NCBI RefSeq assembly: GCF_000685865.1
Contig: NZ_JMKS01000005.1
Span: forward strand, 124,001 to 188,000
Direction: 5' to 3'
Source: Exiguobacterium antarcticum DSM 14480
Lineage (GTDB): Bacteria > Bacillota > Bacilli > Exiguobacteriales > Exiguobacteriaceae
DNA: 64,000 nucleotides
The translations under genes and the position numbers were made by a program. A model generated the notes under the pieces. That model ran no database searches, was not told the DNA's origin, and saw only the letters and a program-made list of their open reading frames with translations. Positions 24,356-33,455 of this stretch are shown here, piece by piece; the stretch's first letter is position 1; each line of letters starts with the position of its first letter.

Positions 24356-26035
24356 TTAAGAAAGCCCGAATATCGTTCCATCTTCAGAAATTCCCATCGT
24401 ATTAGCAGCCGGTGTTTTAGGTAAACCTGGCATGGTTAATACATTCCCGGTCAAAGCGACAATGAACCCAGCTCCGATTGCCGGTCTGATTTCGCGAACC
24501 GTGATGGTAAATCCTTCGACGCGGCCGTATTTACTTGGATCGTCCGTCAATGAGAAGGGGGTTTTCGCCATACAGATTGGTAAATGACCTAATCCTTGTT
24601 CCGTGCAACGCTCAAGTTCGCGTAAAGCTTTTTCTTCAAAATGGACACCTGCCGCACCGTAAACACGTTTTGCAATCCGCTCGATTTTTTGTGTGAGCGG
24701 TAAATCTGCTGGATAAAGGGGAGTGAACTGGCTGTCTTCTTCGATTGCTTCGAAAACCTGTTCGACTAGTGTTTCTCCACCAGCCCCCCCTTGACTAAAC
24801 ACTTCGCTTTCTGCTACCCGAATCTTACGTTCCCGGCACCACTCGAGTACGGTTTGGCGTTCAATATCCGTATCGCTTGAAAAGCGGTTCAGTGCGACGA
24901 CCGCAGGAACACCAAACAAATCCATCGTCTCAACATGTTTCTCGAGCAAAGCAAGTCCCTCGACTAATGCAGATAAGTTTTCTTCTGCCAATTGATTTTT
25001 TGCAACACCACCATGCATTTTTAACGCCCGGACAGTTGCGACTAGAACGACGGCATCCGGATGTAGATCGCCAATTCGTGATTTGATATTAAAGAATTTT
25101 TCTGCTCCGAGATCCGCTCCGAATCCAGCTTCTGTGACGACATAATCGCTTAATTTGAGGGCGGTTCGCGTCGCGATCAGCGAATTACATCCATGGGCAA
25201 TGTTGGCGAACGGTCCACCATGAATCAACGCGGGAGTCCCTTCGACGGTTTGGACAAGGTTTGGACGGAATGCCTCTTTTAAAAGTAACGTCGCAGCACC
25301 AGAAGCCTGGATATCTTTCACCGTAATCGGTTGTTGTTCGTACGAGTACGCTACGACGATTCGGCTAATACGCTCTTCTAAATCAGCGATGGAATCGGCG
25401 AGGCAGAGAACCGCCATGATTTCTGATGCGACCGTGATGTCAAAGCCATCTTGACGGGGAATCCCATGAGCCGCTCCGCCGAGGCCAATCGTGATATTAC
25501 GTAACGCCCGGTCATTCAGATCGAGGACACGTTTCCACGTGATGCGACGTGGGTCAATCCGTAAGTCGTTTCCTTGATGGAGATGGTTATCCAGCAAGGC
25601 ACTGATCGTATTATGGGCCGAGGTGATGGCATGCATGTCTCCTGTAAAGTGGAGGTTGATTTCTTCCATCGGTAAGACTTGGCTGTAACCTCCACCACAA
25701 GCGCCACCTTTTAATCCCATCGTTGGTCCGAGTGACGGTTCCCGTAAACAAATCATCGCTTTATGATTGAGGCGATGCAAGGCCTGACCAAGTCCGACCG
25801 TGACAGTCGATTTTCCTTCACCGGCAGCCGTCGGATTGATGGCTGTGACGAGAATCAATTTTCCATCGGCTTTCGTCGCTAACCGTTCGGCTAATCCATC
25901 TGCTAACTTGGCTTTGTACTTTCCGTACGTATCGTAATCCGCATCGGTCAGCCCGACTTGCTTAGCGATTTCAGAAATAGGTCGTAACGTCGTTTGTTGG
26001 GCAATCTCTAGATCAGAACGAATGGTTTTCTCCAT
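24356..26035 (-). CDS. fhs: Formate--tetrahydrofolate ligase
   Basis: 559 residues. NPTAAGEGKSTVTVGLGQAL is the P-loop-like ATP site, followed by REPSLGPTMGLKGGACGGGY and FTGDMHAIT, both nearly invariant in the family; PFSLTDDPSKYG and PGLPKTPAAN lie near the C-terminus. The enzyme makes 10-formyltetrahydrofolate from formate, THF and ATP, feeding purine and fMet synthesis. That is in keeping with pyruvate formate-lyase, which yields formate, elsewhere in this window. Length matches the family (about 555-560). Confidence 0.97.
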   Translation of the reverse strand: MEKTIRSDLEIAQQTTLRPISEIAKQVGLTDADYDTYGKYKAKLADGLAERLATKADGKLILVTAINPTAAGEGKSTVTVGLGQALHRLNHKAMICLREPSLGPTMGLKGGACGGGYSQVLPMEEINLHFTGDMHAITSAHNTISALLDNHLHQGNDLRIDPRRITWKRVLDLNDRALRNITIGLGGAAHGIPRQDGFDITVASEIMAVLCLADSIADLEERISRIVVAYSYEQQPITVKDIQASGAATLLLKEAFRPNLVQTVEGTPALIHGGPFANIAHGCNSLIATRTALKLSDYVVTEAGFGADLGAEKFFNIKSRIGDLHPDAVVLVATVRALKMHGGVAKNQLAEENLSALVEGLALLEKHVETMDLFGVPAVVALNRFSSDTDIERQTVLEWCRERKIRVAESEVFSQGGAGGETLVEQVFEAIEEDSQFTPLYPADLPLTQKIERIAKRVYGAAGVHFEEKALRELERCTEQGLGHLPICMAKTPFSLTDDPSKYGRVEGFTITVREIRPAIGAGFIVALTGNVLTMPGLPKTPAANTMGISEDGTIFGLS

Positions 26036-26113
26036 GGCATACTCTTCCTCTCAAGATGAATTTCTCTATATTTCTTTATAGTAGCTTATCTGAAACGAGC
26101 ACGCCAAACAATC

Positions 26114-26156
26114 GTTCAATATTTTCCACCCAACGTGTCAAATGGTTACGTTTTCA
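26114..26156 (+). promoter_or_regulatory. Shared 17-bp operator block and cre-like site upstream of the sugar permeases
   Basis: GTTCAATATTTTCCACC (26114-26130) is identical to a block at 32055-32071 upstream of the binding-protein gene. Twelve bases on lies ATGGTTACGTTTTCA (26142-26156), which matches the cre consensus except for two central-left positions. Both fall in the 165-base gap before the permease ATG. The conserved block is a candidate binding site for the AraC-type regulator encoded at 36762. Confidence 0.55.
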
Positions 26157-26202
26157 TTTTGCTTTGAATTCCGTACTGTTAAAGGTAGAGGAGGGATGAT
26201 CG

Positions 26203-27093
26203 ATGGCAGTAGGCAATAAGAAAAAAGTAAAACGTGGACTTGAATTCTGGATGTTCGTCGGACCGGTTTTTTTAGTTTTTGCAGTGATTGTTCTCGTACC
26301 TTTTTTTAATGGTGTCATGTACTCATTCACGGACTGGAACGGGATTACAGGAGAATTGAACTGGATCGGGTTGGATAACTATGTACGACTCTTTACGGTC
26401 GATGAACAGTTCCAGCAGTCGTTTTGGTTAACGACAAGATACACCGTCGTTGCAGTCATCTTGACTAATTTAGTCGGATTCATCTTAGCGTTTTTACTCA
26501 CACAAAATATTCGGACGCGGAATTTTTTACGGACAATCTTCTTCATGCCGAACTTGATTGGCGGATTGATTCTCGGATTCGTCTGGCAGTTCATTTATGT
26601 TAAAGGATTTGCCTCGATCGGAGAGCTGACAGGGTGGAGTTTATTTGAACTTCCATGGCTCGGTGACGCTCAAACCGGATTTTGGGGAATTGTCATCGTT
26701 TCGGTCTGGCAGGGCGGTGGCTACATCATGGTCATCTATATCGCTGCCTTACAGAATGTCCCGCAGGAACTGGTTGAAGCAGCGAAAATTGATGGGGCGA
26801 ACCGGTTGTCGACGTTACGGAACATCACGATTCCACTCATCATGCCGTCGGTTACAATCTGCCTATTCTTAACGATTTCATGGTCGTTCAAACTGTTTGA
26901 TACGAACTTGTCCCTGACAAATGGTGGACCATTTAAATCAACAGAAATGCTGGCCTTGAACATCTATAAGGAATCATTTACAAACAATAATCTCGGACTT
27001 GGTTCGGCCAAAGCGATCATCTTCTTTGTTGTCGTCGCAGCGATTACCGTGACACAAGTCTACTTGACGAAAAAACGGGAGGTGGAAGCATGA
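26203..27093 (+). CDS. Sugar ABC transporter permease (MalF/UgpA type)
   Basis: 296 residues with six membrane segments. It starts with a short basic tail and GLEFWMFVGPVFLVFAVIVLVPFFNGVMYSFTDW, and has the EAA loop EAAKIDGANRLSTLRNITIPLIMPS that contacts the ATPase. With the following permease it would form the membrane channel of a CUT1-type carbohydrate importer. No ATP-binding subunit is encoded nearby, as in Bacilli that use a shared MsmX/MsiK-type ATPase. GAGGAGGG precedes the ATG; the gene overlaps the next by 4 bases. Confidence 0.92.
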   Translation: MAVGNKKKVKRGLEFWMFVGPVFLVFAVIVLVPFFNGVMYSFTDWNGITGELNWIGLDNYVRLFTVDEQFQQSFWLTTRYTVVAVILTNLVGFILAFLLTQNIRTRNFLRTIFFMPNLIGGLILGFVWQFIYVKGFASIGELTGWSLFELPWLGDAQTGFWGIVIVSVWQGGGYIMVIYIAALQNVPQELVEAAKIDGANRLSTLRNITIPLIMPSVTICLFLTISWSFKLFDTNLSLTNGGPFKSTEMLALNIYKESFTNNNLGLGSAKAIIFFVVVAAITVTQVYLTKKREVEA

Positions 27094-27977
27094 GTACGGC
27101 CCAACCTTTACCGAAACCAGAACTGAAGCCGGAGCAACCGGCACCGAAAAAGCGTGGACGTTATTCAGTCCGTCTAGGAACTGTTGAAATTGCCGCGGTC
27201 TTGATAGGGTTACTCTACATGATTCCGTTTTATTACGTCATCTCCAACTCGTTTAAGACACAAGGAGACATCTTTACCAATACGTCTGGGCTTCCGAAAG
27301 AATGGATTACGTCCAATTACACGGATGCGTGGGAAGCGATGAATTTCGGGAAAGTTTTCTTGAACTCTGTCATCATCACCGTCGGCGCCAATGCCGTCAT
27401 CGTCATTTTCTGTTCGATGGCTGCTTGGAAGCTGGTCCGAACGAAAAGCCGTCTATCAACCATCGTCTTTTTCCTGTTCGTCGCAGCGATGATCATTCCG
27501 TTTCAGTCGATCATGATTCCGTTATCGAAGTTATCTGGTGATTTGGGTCTGCAAAACAGCTACTGGGGCTTGATCTTGATGTATCTTGGTTTCGGCTCCG
27601 GCTTATCGATTTTCTTATATCATGGATTCATGAAGTCGATTCCGGAAGAGATCGAAGAGGCTGCAATCATCGATGGTTGTTCGCAGTGGGGTGTCTTTTG
27701 GCGAATCGTCTTCCCGTTACTCAAACCAATCACGGTGACGATCGTCATCTTGAATACACTTTGGATCTGGAATGACTTTTTACTGCCGTCATTGATGTTG
27801 CGTGACGTTGAACTGCGGACGATTCCGCTCGCGACGTTCTATTTCTTTGGTCAGTATACGAAGCAATGGGATTTAGCGCTTGCCGGATTAATTCTCGGTA
27901 TCATTCCGCTCTTGCTCTTCTTCTTTGCGATGCAAAAACAAATTATTCAAGGAATTACGAGTGGTTCCATCAAATAA
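27090..27977 (+). CDS. Sugar ABC transporter permease (MalG/UgpE type)
   Basis: 295 residues. A Pro/Lys-rich N-terminal tail of about 28 residues is followed by six membrane segments and the EAA loop EEIEEAAIIDGCSQWGVFWRIVFPLLKP, typical of MalG-like partners of CUT1 importers. The ending (QKQIIQGITSGSIK) is characteristic: in MalG-type permeases the C-terminus closes with G-A-V/I-K. It overlaps the first permease (ATGA) and ends in a terminator, so the permease operon contains no binding protein; the likely partner is the lipoprotein at 32167. Confidence 0.92.
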   Translation: MSTAQPLPKPELKPEQPAPKKRGRYSVRLGTVEIAAVLIGLLYMIPFYYVISNSFKTQGDIFTNTSGLPKEWITSNYTDAWEAMNFGKVFLNSVIITVGANAVIVIFCSMAAWKLVRTKSRLSTIVFFLFVAAMIIPFQSIMIPLSKLSGDLGLQNSYWGLILMYLGFGSGLSIFLYHGFMKSIPEEIEEAAIIDGCSQWGVFWRIVFPLLKPITVTIVILNTLWIWNDFLLPSLMLRDVELRTIPLATFYFFGQYTKQWDLALAGLILGIIPLLLFFFAMQKQIIQGITSGSIK

Positions 27978-27984
27978 GATGTAA

Positions 27985-28017
27985 GCGCGTTCTCGCTTCG
28001 GCGGGAACGTTTTTTGT
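27985..28017 (+). terminator. Rho-independent terminator
   Basis: GCGTTCTCGC-TTCG-GCGGGAACGT followed by T6; the TTCG tetraloop gives a stable hairpin ending the permease operon. Confidence 0.88.
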
Positions 28018-28129
28018 TGGGATAGTTAATCTGATTAGTCAGATTATTTTATTTTTTTTTGAAAAAAAGGCTTTTCAAATGCTTTGCGGATGGTGTACGA
28101 TGTTCTCAATTCAATTGTAACAACGACGT

Positions 28130-28405
28130 TGAAAGGAAGAGTAACATCTTGTAAGACCGGATTAGCGAGCTGGGGACGGTGAAAGCCCAGTCGGACACAA
28201 GTTGCGAAGAACATCCTGGAGTCGCTACCCGAACACAAAAGTCAGTAGGCGTAGCCGGAGTTGCCTGTCCGTTATCATATGGCCGAAGATTGAGATGATA
28301 AATGATCATCAGTCTTTTGAGTGAGCAGCTGAGCTGTTAACATGGGTGGTACCGCGGAACCGAGTCTTTCGTCCCATATTCTTGGGAGAGAAGGGCTCTT
28401 TTTTA
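28130..28405 (+). promoter_or_regulatory. T-box leader of asnA
   Basis: The T-box core GGGTGGTACCGCGG (28344-28357) precedes a terminator (28361-28404) formed by GAGTCTTTCGTCCC and GGGAGAGAAGGGCTC with a T6 tract. Upstream are the stem I features (GCGAGCTGGGGACGGTGAAA and AGCCCAG). In the specifier loop the triplet AAC at 28210-28212 is a fitting Asn codon. Uncharged tRNA-Asn would stabilise the antiterminator and switch on asnA. Function follows from the family; the specifier assignment is my reading. Confidence 0.93.
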
Positions 28406-28446
28406 TGGCTTCTTTTTCAAACACACAATTGAGGAGGAAGAATACC

Positions 28447-29421
28447 ATGACAACACTCGTATCGATGAAACAGACACAGGAAGCGATCACACTCGTAAAA
28501 AAACGCTTTGAGGAGCAATTCTCATCCCAACTCGGATTGACACGCGTCGAAGCCCCGTTGTTCGTTGAAAGCACATTAGGGGTCAACGATCATCTCAACG
28601 GAATTGAACGTGTCATTCGCTTTGATGCGATTGACCATCAGGCAGAACTTGAGATCGTTCAATCCCTTGCGAAGTGGAAACGCCAGGCGCTCCATACGTA
28701 CGGATTTGCAAAAGGTGAAGGGTTATACACGTTGATGCACGCAATTCGCCGGGATGAAGTGTTGGATGCAACGCATTCGATTCACGTTGATCAATGGGAC
28801 TGGGAACGAATCATTTCTAAAGAAGAGCGGACGATTGACTACTTGCAAACGACAGTTCGTGCGATTTATCAATCGATTCACCAAGTAGAACGTGAAGTCG
28901 AAGAACAGTTTGGAATCGAGGCGATCTTGCCCGAGACGATTCATTTCATGACGACACAAGAACTCGAAGATGCCTATCCGACCCTTTCAAGCAAAGAACG
29001 GGAGACGGAAGTGACGAAAGAGCACGGAGCGGTCTTCTTGATGCAAATCGGTGGTGCCTTGGCATCTGGTGAAAAACATGATGGACGAGCGGCAGATTAT
29101 GATGACTGGACGCTCAACGGTGATATCCTGGTTCACCACCCGGAAATCGGCGCATTCGAACTTTCGTCGATGGGTATTCGTGTCGACCGGGCAACGTTAC
29201 TTGCACAAATCGAAACGACAGGCGAACATTCGAAACTTGATTTCCCATTCCATCAAGGTGTGTTGGACGAAGCTTTACCACTGACGATTGGTGGAGGAAT
29301 CGGTCAATCTCGGATGGCGATGTTCCTGTTGAAGAAGCGTCACATTGGTGAAGTCCAAGCATCTGTTTGGTCAGAAGAGACACGGACGGAGTACCGTCAG
29401 CAAGGTGTCCACCTCTTATAA
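28447..29421 (+). CDS. asnA: Aspartate--ammonia ligase (asparagine synthetase A)
   Basis: 324 residues from ATG 28447, preceded by GAGGAGG. Core features of AsnA, a class II aminoacyl-tRNA-synthetase-like fold, include VKKRFEEQFSSQLGLTRVEAPLF, GVNDHLNGIERVIRFD, DQWDWE and GGGIGQSRMAMFLL. It forms asparagine from aspartate, ammonia and ATP. The T-box directly upstream ties expression to the charging of tRNA-Asn. Length fits the family (about 325-330). An in-frame extension to 28342 lies in the T-box and is rejected. Confidence 0.97.
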   Translation: MTTLVSMKQTQEAITLVKKRFEEQFSSQLGLTRVEAPLFVESTLGVNDHLNGIERVIRFDAIDHQAELEIVQSLAKWKRQALHTYGFAKGEGLYTLMHAIRRDEVLDATHSIHVDQWDWERIISKEERTIDYLQTTVRAIYQSIHQVEREVEEQFGIEAILPETIHFMTTQELEDAYPTLSSKERETEVTKEHGAVFLMQIGGALASGEKHDGRAADYDDWTLNGDILVHHPEIGAFELSSMGIRVDRATLLAQIETTGEHSKLDFPFHQGVLDEALPLTIGGGIGQSRMAMFLLKKRHIGEVQASVWSEETRTEYRQQGVHLL

Positions 29422-29458
29422 CGGCGAGTTGAGTGATTGATTTATAGAGCAGACAATC

Positions 29459-29508
29459 GATCGATGTTTCCCGGCATATCATACATGCCGGGAAACATCG
29501 ATTTTTTT
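29459..29508 (+). terminator. Strong terminator after asnA
   Basis: ATCGATGTTTCCCGGCAT pairs with ATGCCGGGAAACATCGAT across a 7-base loop, followed by T7. Confidence 0.92.
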
Positions 29509-29603
29509 GTCGATAAAACAAGTTCATGAGACCTCAGACGGAGGGAAGACGTGTGAAAGTAAGGTATAATGGGGATACTAACTAATAAGAAAGAGGTGGA
29601 GAC

Positions 29604-29825
29604 ATGTCAGCAATACTCATTACAGGATTAGTATTTGCTTTACTTTTCGTAGTTTTCCTTTGGTTCAACATCAAAGGGTTGCGGACGATGTGGCGTGATT
29701 ATAAACGCACTGGATCGATGATGGCACTTGGCTTCTTTATCGTCGGAATCATCGGGATCTTTACAGGTGTCTGGACGACGCTCGTCGTCATCATTTATTA
29801 TCTTCTTCGTCCTGCACGAGGCTGA
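29604..29825 (+). CDS. Small two-helix membrane protein
   Basis: 73 residues with two hydrophobic segments (ILITGLVFALLFVVFLWF and MALGFFIVGIIGIFTGVWTTLVVIIYYLL) linked by a basic loop (RTMWRDYKRTG). AAGAGGTGGAG precedes the ATG. No named family recognised. It is 17 bases upstream of a DedA-type protein and may be cotranscribed with it. Confidence 0.6.
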   Translation: MSAILITGLVFALLFVVFLWFNIKGLRTMWRDYKRTGSMMALGFFIVGIIGIFTGVWTTLVVIIYYLLRPARG

Positions 29826-29842
29826 TTCAGAGGAGTGGTTGG

Positions 29843-30436
29843 ATGTTAGAATGGTTATTCTCAGCCGGAGAATCGAATCTCTGGCTGTTTTTAGGAATCA
29901 TGATCTTAGGACTCGGAACGGAGTTGATTCCGGCTGAAGTCGGATTACCTTTACTTGGTCTCTACGTTTCAAATGGAACGCTAGGATGGACGGCAGCGGT
30001 TCTAATCGGCTTTGTCGGAAGTTTGATGGGGGCGACACTGTTTTATTTTCTTGGGCGTTATGCCGGTCGGCCTTTATTGATTCGTTATGGAAAGTGGTTG
30101 ATGATCAAAGAACGTGAAATCGTCCAAGGTGAGCGAATCGTTTCGAAATACGGTTCATGGTCAGCACTATTTGGTCGCTTTTTCCCGGTCATTCGGTCCG
30201 TCGTCTCGATTCCATGCGGTTTGTTCAACTTGTCCTTTAAACGTTACTTAATCGCATCCAGTATTGGGCTGTTTCCGGTTTCCTTGTTCTATGTCTGGTT
30301 AGGAGAGCGGTTTGGCGTTGAGCGAGCAGAATCGATGCTGAAAGGGTTAGAACAAGAGTTATGGTGGATTCTTGGAATCATCGTTTTAGGGATTGCCGGG
30401 TATATTCTGTATCGTCGATTAAAAGCAAAACGATAA
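29843..30436 (+). CDS. DedA/VTT family membrane protein
   Basis: 197 residues. ELIPAEVGLPLLGLYVSNGTLG is the re-entrant region, and FYFLGRYAGRPLLIRYGKWLMI then FGRFFPVIRSVVSIPCGLFNLSFKRY is the conserved G-R-F-x-P-x-x-R-x-x-x-x-x-x-G-x-x-x-M/L signature. DedA proteins act as lipid scramblases or flippases, in some bacteria for undecaprenyl phosphate or phosphatidylethanolamine, and affect pH and antibiotic tolerance. The specific lipid cannot be told. GAGGAG precedes the ATG. Confidence 0.88.
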   Translation: MLEWLFSAGESNLWLFLGIMILGLGTELIPAEVGLPLLGLYVSNGTLGWTAAVLIGFVGSLMGATLFYFLGRYAGRPLLIRYGKWLMIKEREIVQGERIVSKYGSWSALFGRFFPVIRSVVSIPCGLFNLSFKRYLIASSIGLFPVSLFYVWLGERFGVERAESMLKGLEQELWWILGIIVLGIAGYILYRRLKAKR

Positions 30437-30465
30437 TCATCAGGGCTGACTTAATTGTTGGTCTC

Positions 30466-30516
30466 GAAACAGAACAGGGGTGACGGATTTCAAATCCGTC
30501 ACCCCTGTTCTGTTTC
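30466..30516. repeat. 25-bp near-perfect palindrome between convergent genes
   Basis: GAAACAGAACAGGGGTGACGG... (30466-30490) is exactly complementary to 30492-30516, with one central base, so at least 22 bp of stem can form around a small loop. It ends at the stop codon of the minus-strand antiporter. There is no long T-run outside the stem, though T-rich ends lie inside it. It probably terminates both transcripts. Confidence 0.75.
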
Positions 30517-31978
30517 ATGAAGTTTTAGGAAATAAAAAGCGTTTCAGCGTTTTAATACGATGTTTTGGTGTTAATAGAAGCAACTGGTCACGTCCTTCAA
30601 AAATTGTATCTCCCCGAGGTGTGACGATTTGATCCTCTCGAATAATCGCCGTGATTAAAAACTCTTGTGGAAGATCAATCTCCGAAATCGCTTTCCCGAC
30701 GAATGGATGAGAGGTTGGAATCGTCAGTTCAATGATTTCAGCATTCGGTTTACCAATCGACATGAACTCAATGACCGTTTGAATGGTCGAAGAACCGGTT
30801 TCGTTTAGATTCAGTCGTTCTGCTAAAAAGGTTAAGACACTTCCTTGAATGAGCGTGGACAGAAGAACGGTAAAAAAGACGATATTAAAGATCATTCCGG
30901 CATTATCAATACCCGCAACAAGTGGATAGGTCGCGAGTATGATCGGGACAGCTCCTTTGAGCCCGGCGAAGGAAATAAAGACTTTTTCTTGCCACGAATA
31001 TTTAAAGGGTAACAAGCTCAGCCAGACAGAAACAGGGCGTGCGATGAAGATCAGAATCAATGCTAACGCAATCGAGGATAAAATCACGCGTGGATCAAGT
31101 AGTTGTTTTGGGAATACGAGTAATCCGAGCACGATGAACATCCCGATTTGAGCAAGATGTGCCATGCTCATCGTGAAGCGGACAAGCGTTTGGCGATAGA
31201 CCAACTCATGGTTGCTAATATAGATGGCTGTGACGTAAACGGCTAAAAACCCACTCGCATGGACCGTATCGGCAATGCCGAACGAAAGAAAGGCAAACGA
31301 CATCAAGAGAATCGGATAAAAACTAGATGAGCTTAAGTCGATTCGGTTAAGTAAAGTAGAGGCGATCCATCCGAGCAGTAGTCCGAGCAGTAATCCCACT
31401 ACCATTTCCCAAACAAGTGAGGAGAGACCGGAAACAAGCGAGGCATCTTTCGGATTCGTGACGAATTCAAGGAAAAAGACGGTCAGGAAAACAGCCATCG
31501 GATCATTTGTGCCTGATTCGAGTTCTAAGGTCGAACCGATTTTCCGCCGAACCGATTGTCCGCTGAGGACCGAAAAAATTGCGGCGGCGTCCGTCGATCC
31601 AACGATTGCCCCTAACAAAAAGGCATTGGCCCAACTGAAGCCAAGAATGTAGTGGGAAGCGACTGCGACGATCGTCGTAGCAGTGAAGACGCCGAATGTA
31701 GCAAGTGAGAGCGAAGGACTGAGTTCTGTTTTGACTTCTTTCCAAACAGTCTGAAGTCCACCCTCGAATAAAATGATGATTAATGCCACCGTACCAAGCA
31801 ATTGTGCCAACTCGGCATCGTCGAATCGGATGAATCCGGTAATATCGCTTCCGGCAATCATTCCGAGGGCGATAAAAATCAAGAGTGCCGGAATGTTGAG
31901 ACGACTGGATAACTTCGTCGTCCAGACGGCGATGAATAACAGTAAACCAATCAGTAAAATCGTAAATTGTAGGGACAT
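30515..31978 (-). CDS. K+/H+ (or Na+/H+) antiporter with TrkA-C domain, CvrA/NhaP2-like
   Basis: 487 residues from ATG 31978, preceded by GAAGGAG. Twelve or more membrane segments of the CPA1 Na/H exchanger fold, with GGLQTVWKEVK, GSTDAAAIFSVLSG (the paired Asp region of CPA1) and LELESGTNDPMAVFL. A C-terminal cytoplasmic part (TIPTSHPFVGKAISEIDLPQ ... ITAIIREDQIVTPRGDTIFEGRDQLLLLTP) is a TrkA-C/RCK_C ligand-binding domain. The layout matches CvrA/NhaP2 K+/H+ antiporters that extrude K+ at low osmolarity or high pH. The ion is an inference from family. Confidence 0.9.
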   Translation of the reverse strand: MSLQFTILLIGLLLFIAVWTTKLSSRLNIPALLIFIALGMIAGSDITGFIRFDDAELAQLLGTVALIIILFEGGLQTVWKEVKTELSPSLSLATFGVFTATTIVAVASHYILGFSWANAFLLGAIVGSTDAAAIFSVLSGQSVRRKIGSTLELESGTNDPMAVFLTVFFLEFVTNPKDASLVSGLSSLVWEMVVGLLLGLLLGWIASTLLNRIDLSSSSFYPILLMSFAFLSFGIADTVHASGFLAVYVTAIYISNHELVYRQTLVRFTMSMAHLAQIGMFIVLGLLVFPKQLLDPRVILSSIALALILIFIARPVSVWLSLLPFKYSWQEKVFISFAGLKGAVPIILATYPLVAGIDNAGMIFNIVFFTVLLSTLIQGSVLTFLAERLNLNETGSSTIQTVIEFMSIGKPNAEIIELTIPTSHPFVGKAISEIDLPQEFLITAIIREDQIVTPRGDTIFEGRDQLLLLTPKHRIKTLKRFLFPKTS

Positions 31979-32054
31979 TGCATCAAACTCCTTCGTAAAG
32001 TAGTATCTACTTTTATCATACACTAATCCCGAGTTTTTCTGTCGGATAACGATT

Positions 32055-32112
32055 GTTCAATATTTTCCACCACACCGGACAAAATTATCCGTTTTTATTG
32101 CAAGCGTTTTCA
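32055..32112 (+). promoter_or_regulatory. Shared 17-bp operator block and cre site upstream of the solute-binding protein
   Basis: GTTCAATATTTTCCACC at 32055-32071 repeats the block at 26114-26130. TTGCAAGCGTTTTCA at 32098-32112 fits the CcpA cre consensus WTGNAANCGNWNNCW at every fixed position. The pairing suggests specific activation by the local AraC-type regulator and catabolite repression by CcpA. Confidence 0.65.
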
Positions 32113-32166
32113 TTTAATGTAAAAGCGTAGCACGATTATCAACTCGAAAATCAGGGAGGTATCCGA

Positions 32167-33453
32167 ATGCGTAAACGTAAATGGGCAGCACTACCGGTTG
32201 CCGCGACGGCAATGGTCGTAGCACTTGCAGCATGTGGTGGCGGTGGAACACTCAATAGTGATGACTCAAAGGACAGTGGCTCTTCCAAGGACGGAAAGAC
32301 CCTCAACGTATTCCAATTTAAAGCTGAAATCGCAAAAGACATGGAGAAGATGGCGAAGGCCTACGAAAAAGAAACCGGCGTAAAAGTAGTCGTTCAAACG
32401 GTGGGTGGCGGATCGGATTATGGCGCTGCCTTGAAATCACAGTTTGCGTCAGGGAACGAGCCGGACGTCTTTAACAACGGTGGATTTACAGAAGCGAAAA
32501 CATGGCAAGACAAGCTAGAAGATTTGTCAGATGAAAAATGGGTCAGTGATTTGACGGATCTGTCGAAAGAACCGATGACGATTGATGGAAAACTGTACGG
32601 TATGCCGATGAACTTAGAAGGTTATGGATTCATCTATAATAAAGAAATCTTCAAAAAAGCAGGGATTACCGAGTTACCGAAAACGTTGACTGAATTGACA
32701 GAAGCATCTAAAAAGATTAAAGCAGATGGTGTCACACCATTTTCAATCGGATATGGTGAATGGTGGATTCTTGGAAACCACTTGATGAACATCCCGATGG
32801 CGCAACAGGATGATCCGGATCAGTTCATCGCGGACTTAAACGCTGGAAAAGGGAAGTTTGAAGACAACAAACAATTTAAAGAGTTCATGAATCTGTTTGA
32901 TCTAACGATCGAATACGGCAACAAAAATCCGTTGACGACGGATTACAATACACAAGTCTCCCAGTTCGCTGAAGGAAAAACAGCGATGATTCAACAAGGG
33001 AACTGGGCACAACAATTGATTACGGACGTGAATCCGGATATCGAAATGGGCTTCATCCCGATGCCGATCAATGATGATAAAGAAAAAATGGACCGACTTC
33101 CGGTTGGCGTACCGAACAACTGGGTCGTTAACAAAAACTCGAAAAATAAAGAAGAAGGTAAAAAGTTCTTGGAATGGATGGCGACATCTGAGACAGGAAA
33201 AGATTATATGGTCAACAAATTCAAGTTCATTCCTGCTTTCAAATCGATCGAAGCAGCGGATCTTGGACCACTCGCTGACGATATCATCAAGTACTCTAAA
33301 GAAGATAAAACAATCTCATGGAACTGGTTTAAATACCCGGACGGCGCTGTTAATGAATTTGGTGCCATCATGCAAGCCTATGTAGGGAAACAAAAAACAT
33401 CGGAAGAGATGTTACAAGACTTTACGAAGACATGGGAAAAAATGAAGAAATAA
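32167..33453 (+). CDS. Extracellular solute-binding lipoprotein (family 1, carbohydrate)
   Basis: 428 residues. The lipobox ALAAC (Cys23 in LAACGGGG) follows a basic signal peptide, so the protein is tethered to the outer face of the membrane by lipidation. The mature part (NVFQFKAEIAKDMEKMAKAYEKETGVKV ... KSQFASGNEPDVFNNGG ... LYGMPMNLEGYGFIYNKEIFKKAGI) is a family 1 ligand-binding protein for oligosaccharides or similar. The probable partner permeases are at 26203-27977, separated by asnA, dedA and the antiporter. A terminator follows. Confidence 0.93.
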   Translation: MRKRKWAALPVAATAMVVALAACGGGGTLNSDDSKDSGSSKDGKTLNVFQFKAEIAKDMEKMAKAYEKETGVKVVVQTVGGGSDYGAALKSQFASGNEPDVFNNGGFTEAKTWQDKLEDLSDEKWVSDLTDLSKEPMTIDGKLYGMPMNLEGYGFIYNKEIFKKAGITELPKTLTELTEASKKIKADGVTPFSIGYGEWWILGNHLMNIPMAQQDDPDQFIADLNAGKGKFEDNKQFKEFMNLFDLTIEYGNKNPLTTDYNTQVSQFAEGKTAMIQQGNWAQQLITDVNPDIEMGFIPMPINDDKEKMDRLPVGVPNNWVVNKNSKNKEEGKKFLEWMATSETGKDYMVNKFKFIPAFKSIEAADLGPLADDIIKYSKEDKTISWNWFKYPDGAVNEFGAIMQAYVGKQKTSEEMLQDFTKTWEKMKK

Positions 33454-33455
33454 TA

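Noticed and set aside
28342-28446. N-terminal extension of AsnA into the upstream region
   Set aside because: These codons are the T-box core and its terminator; the ATG at 28447 has the ribosome site.
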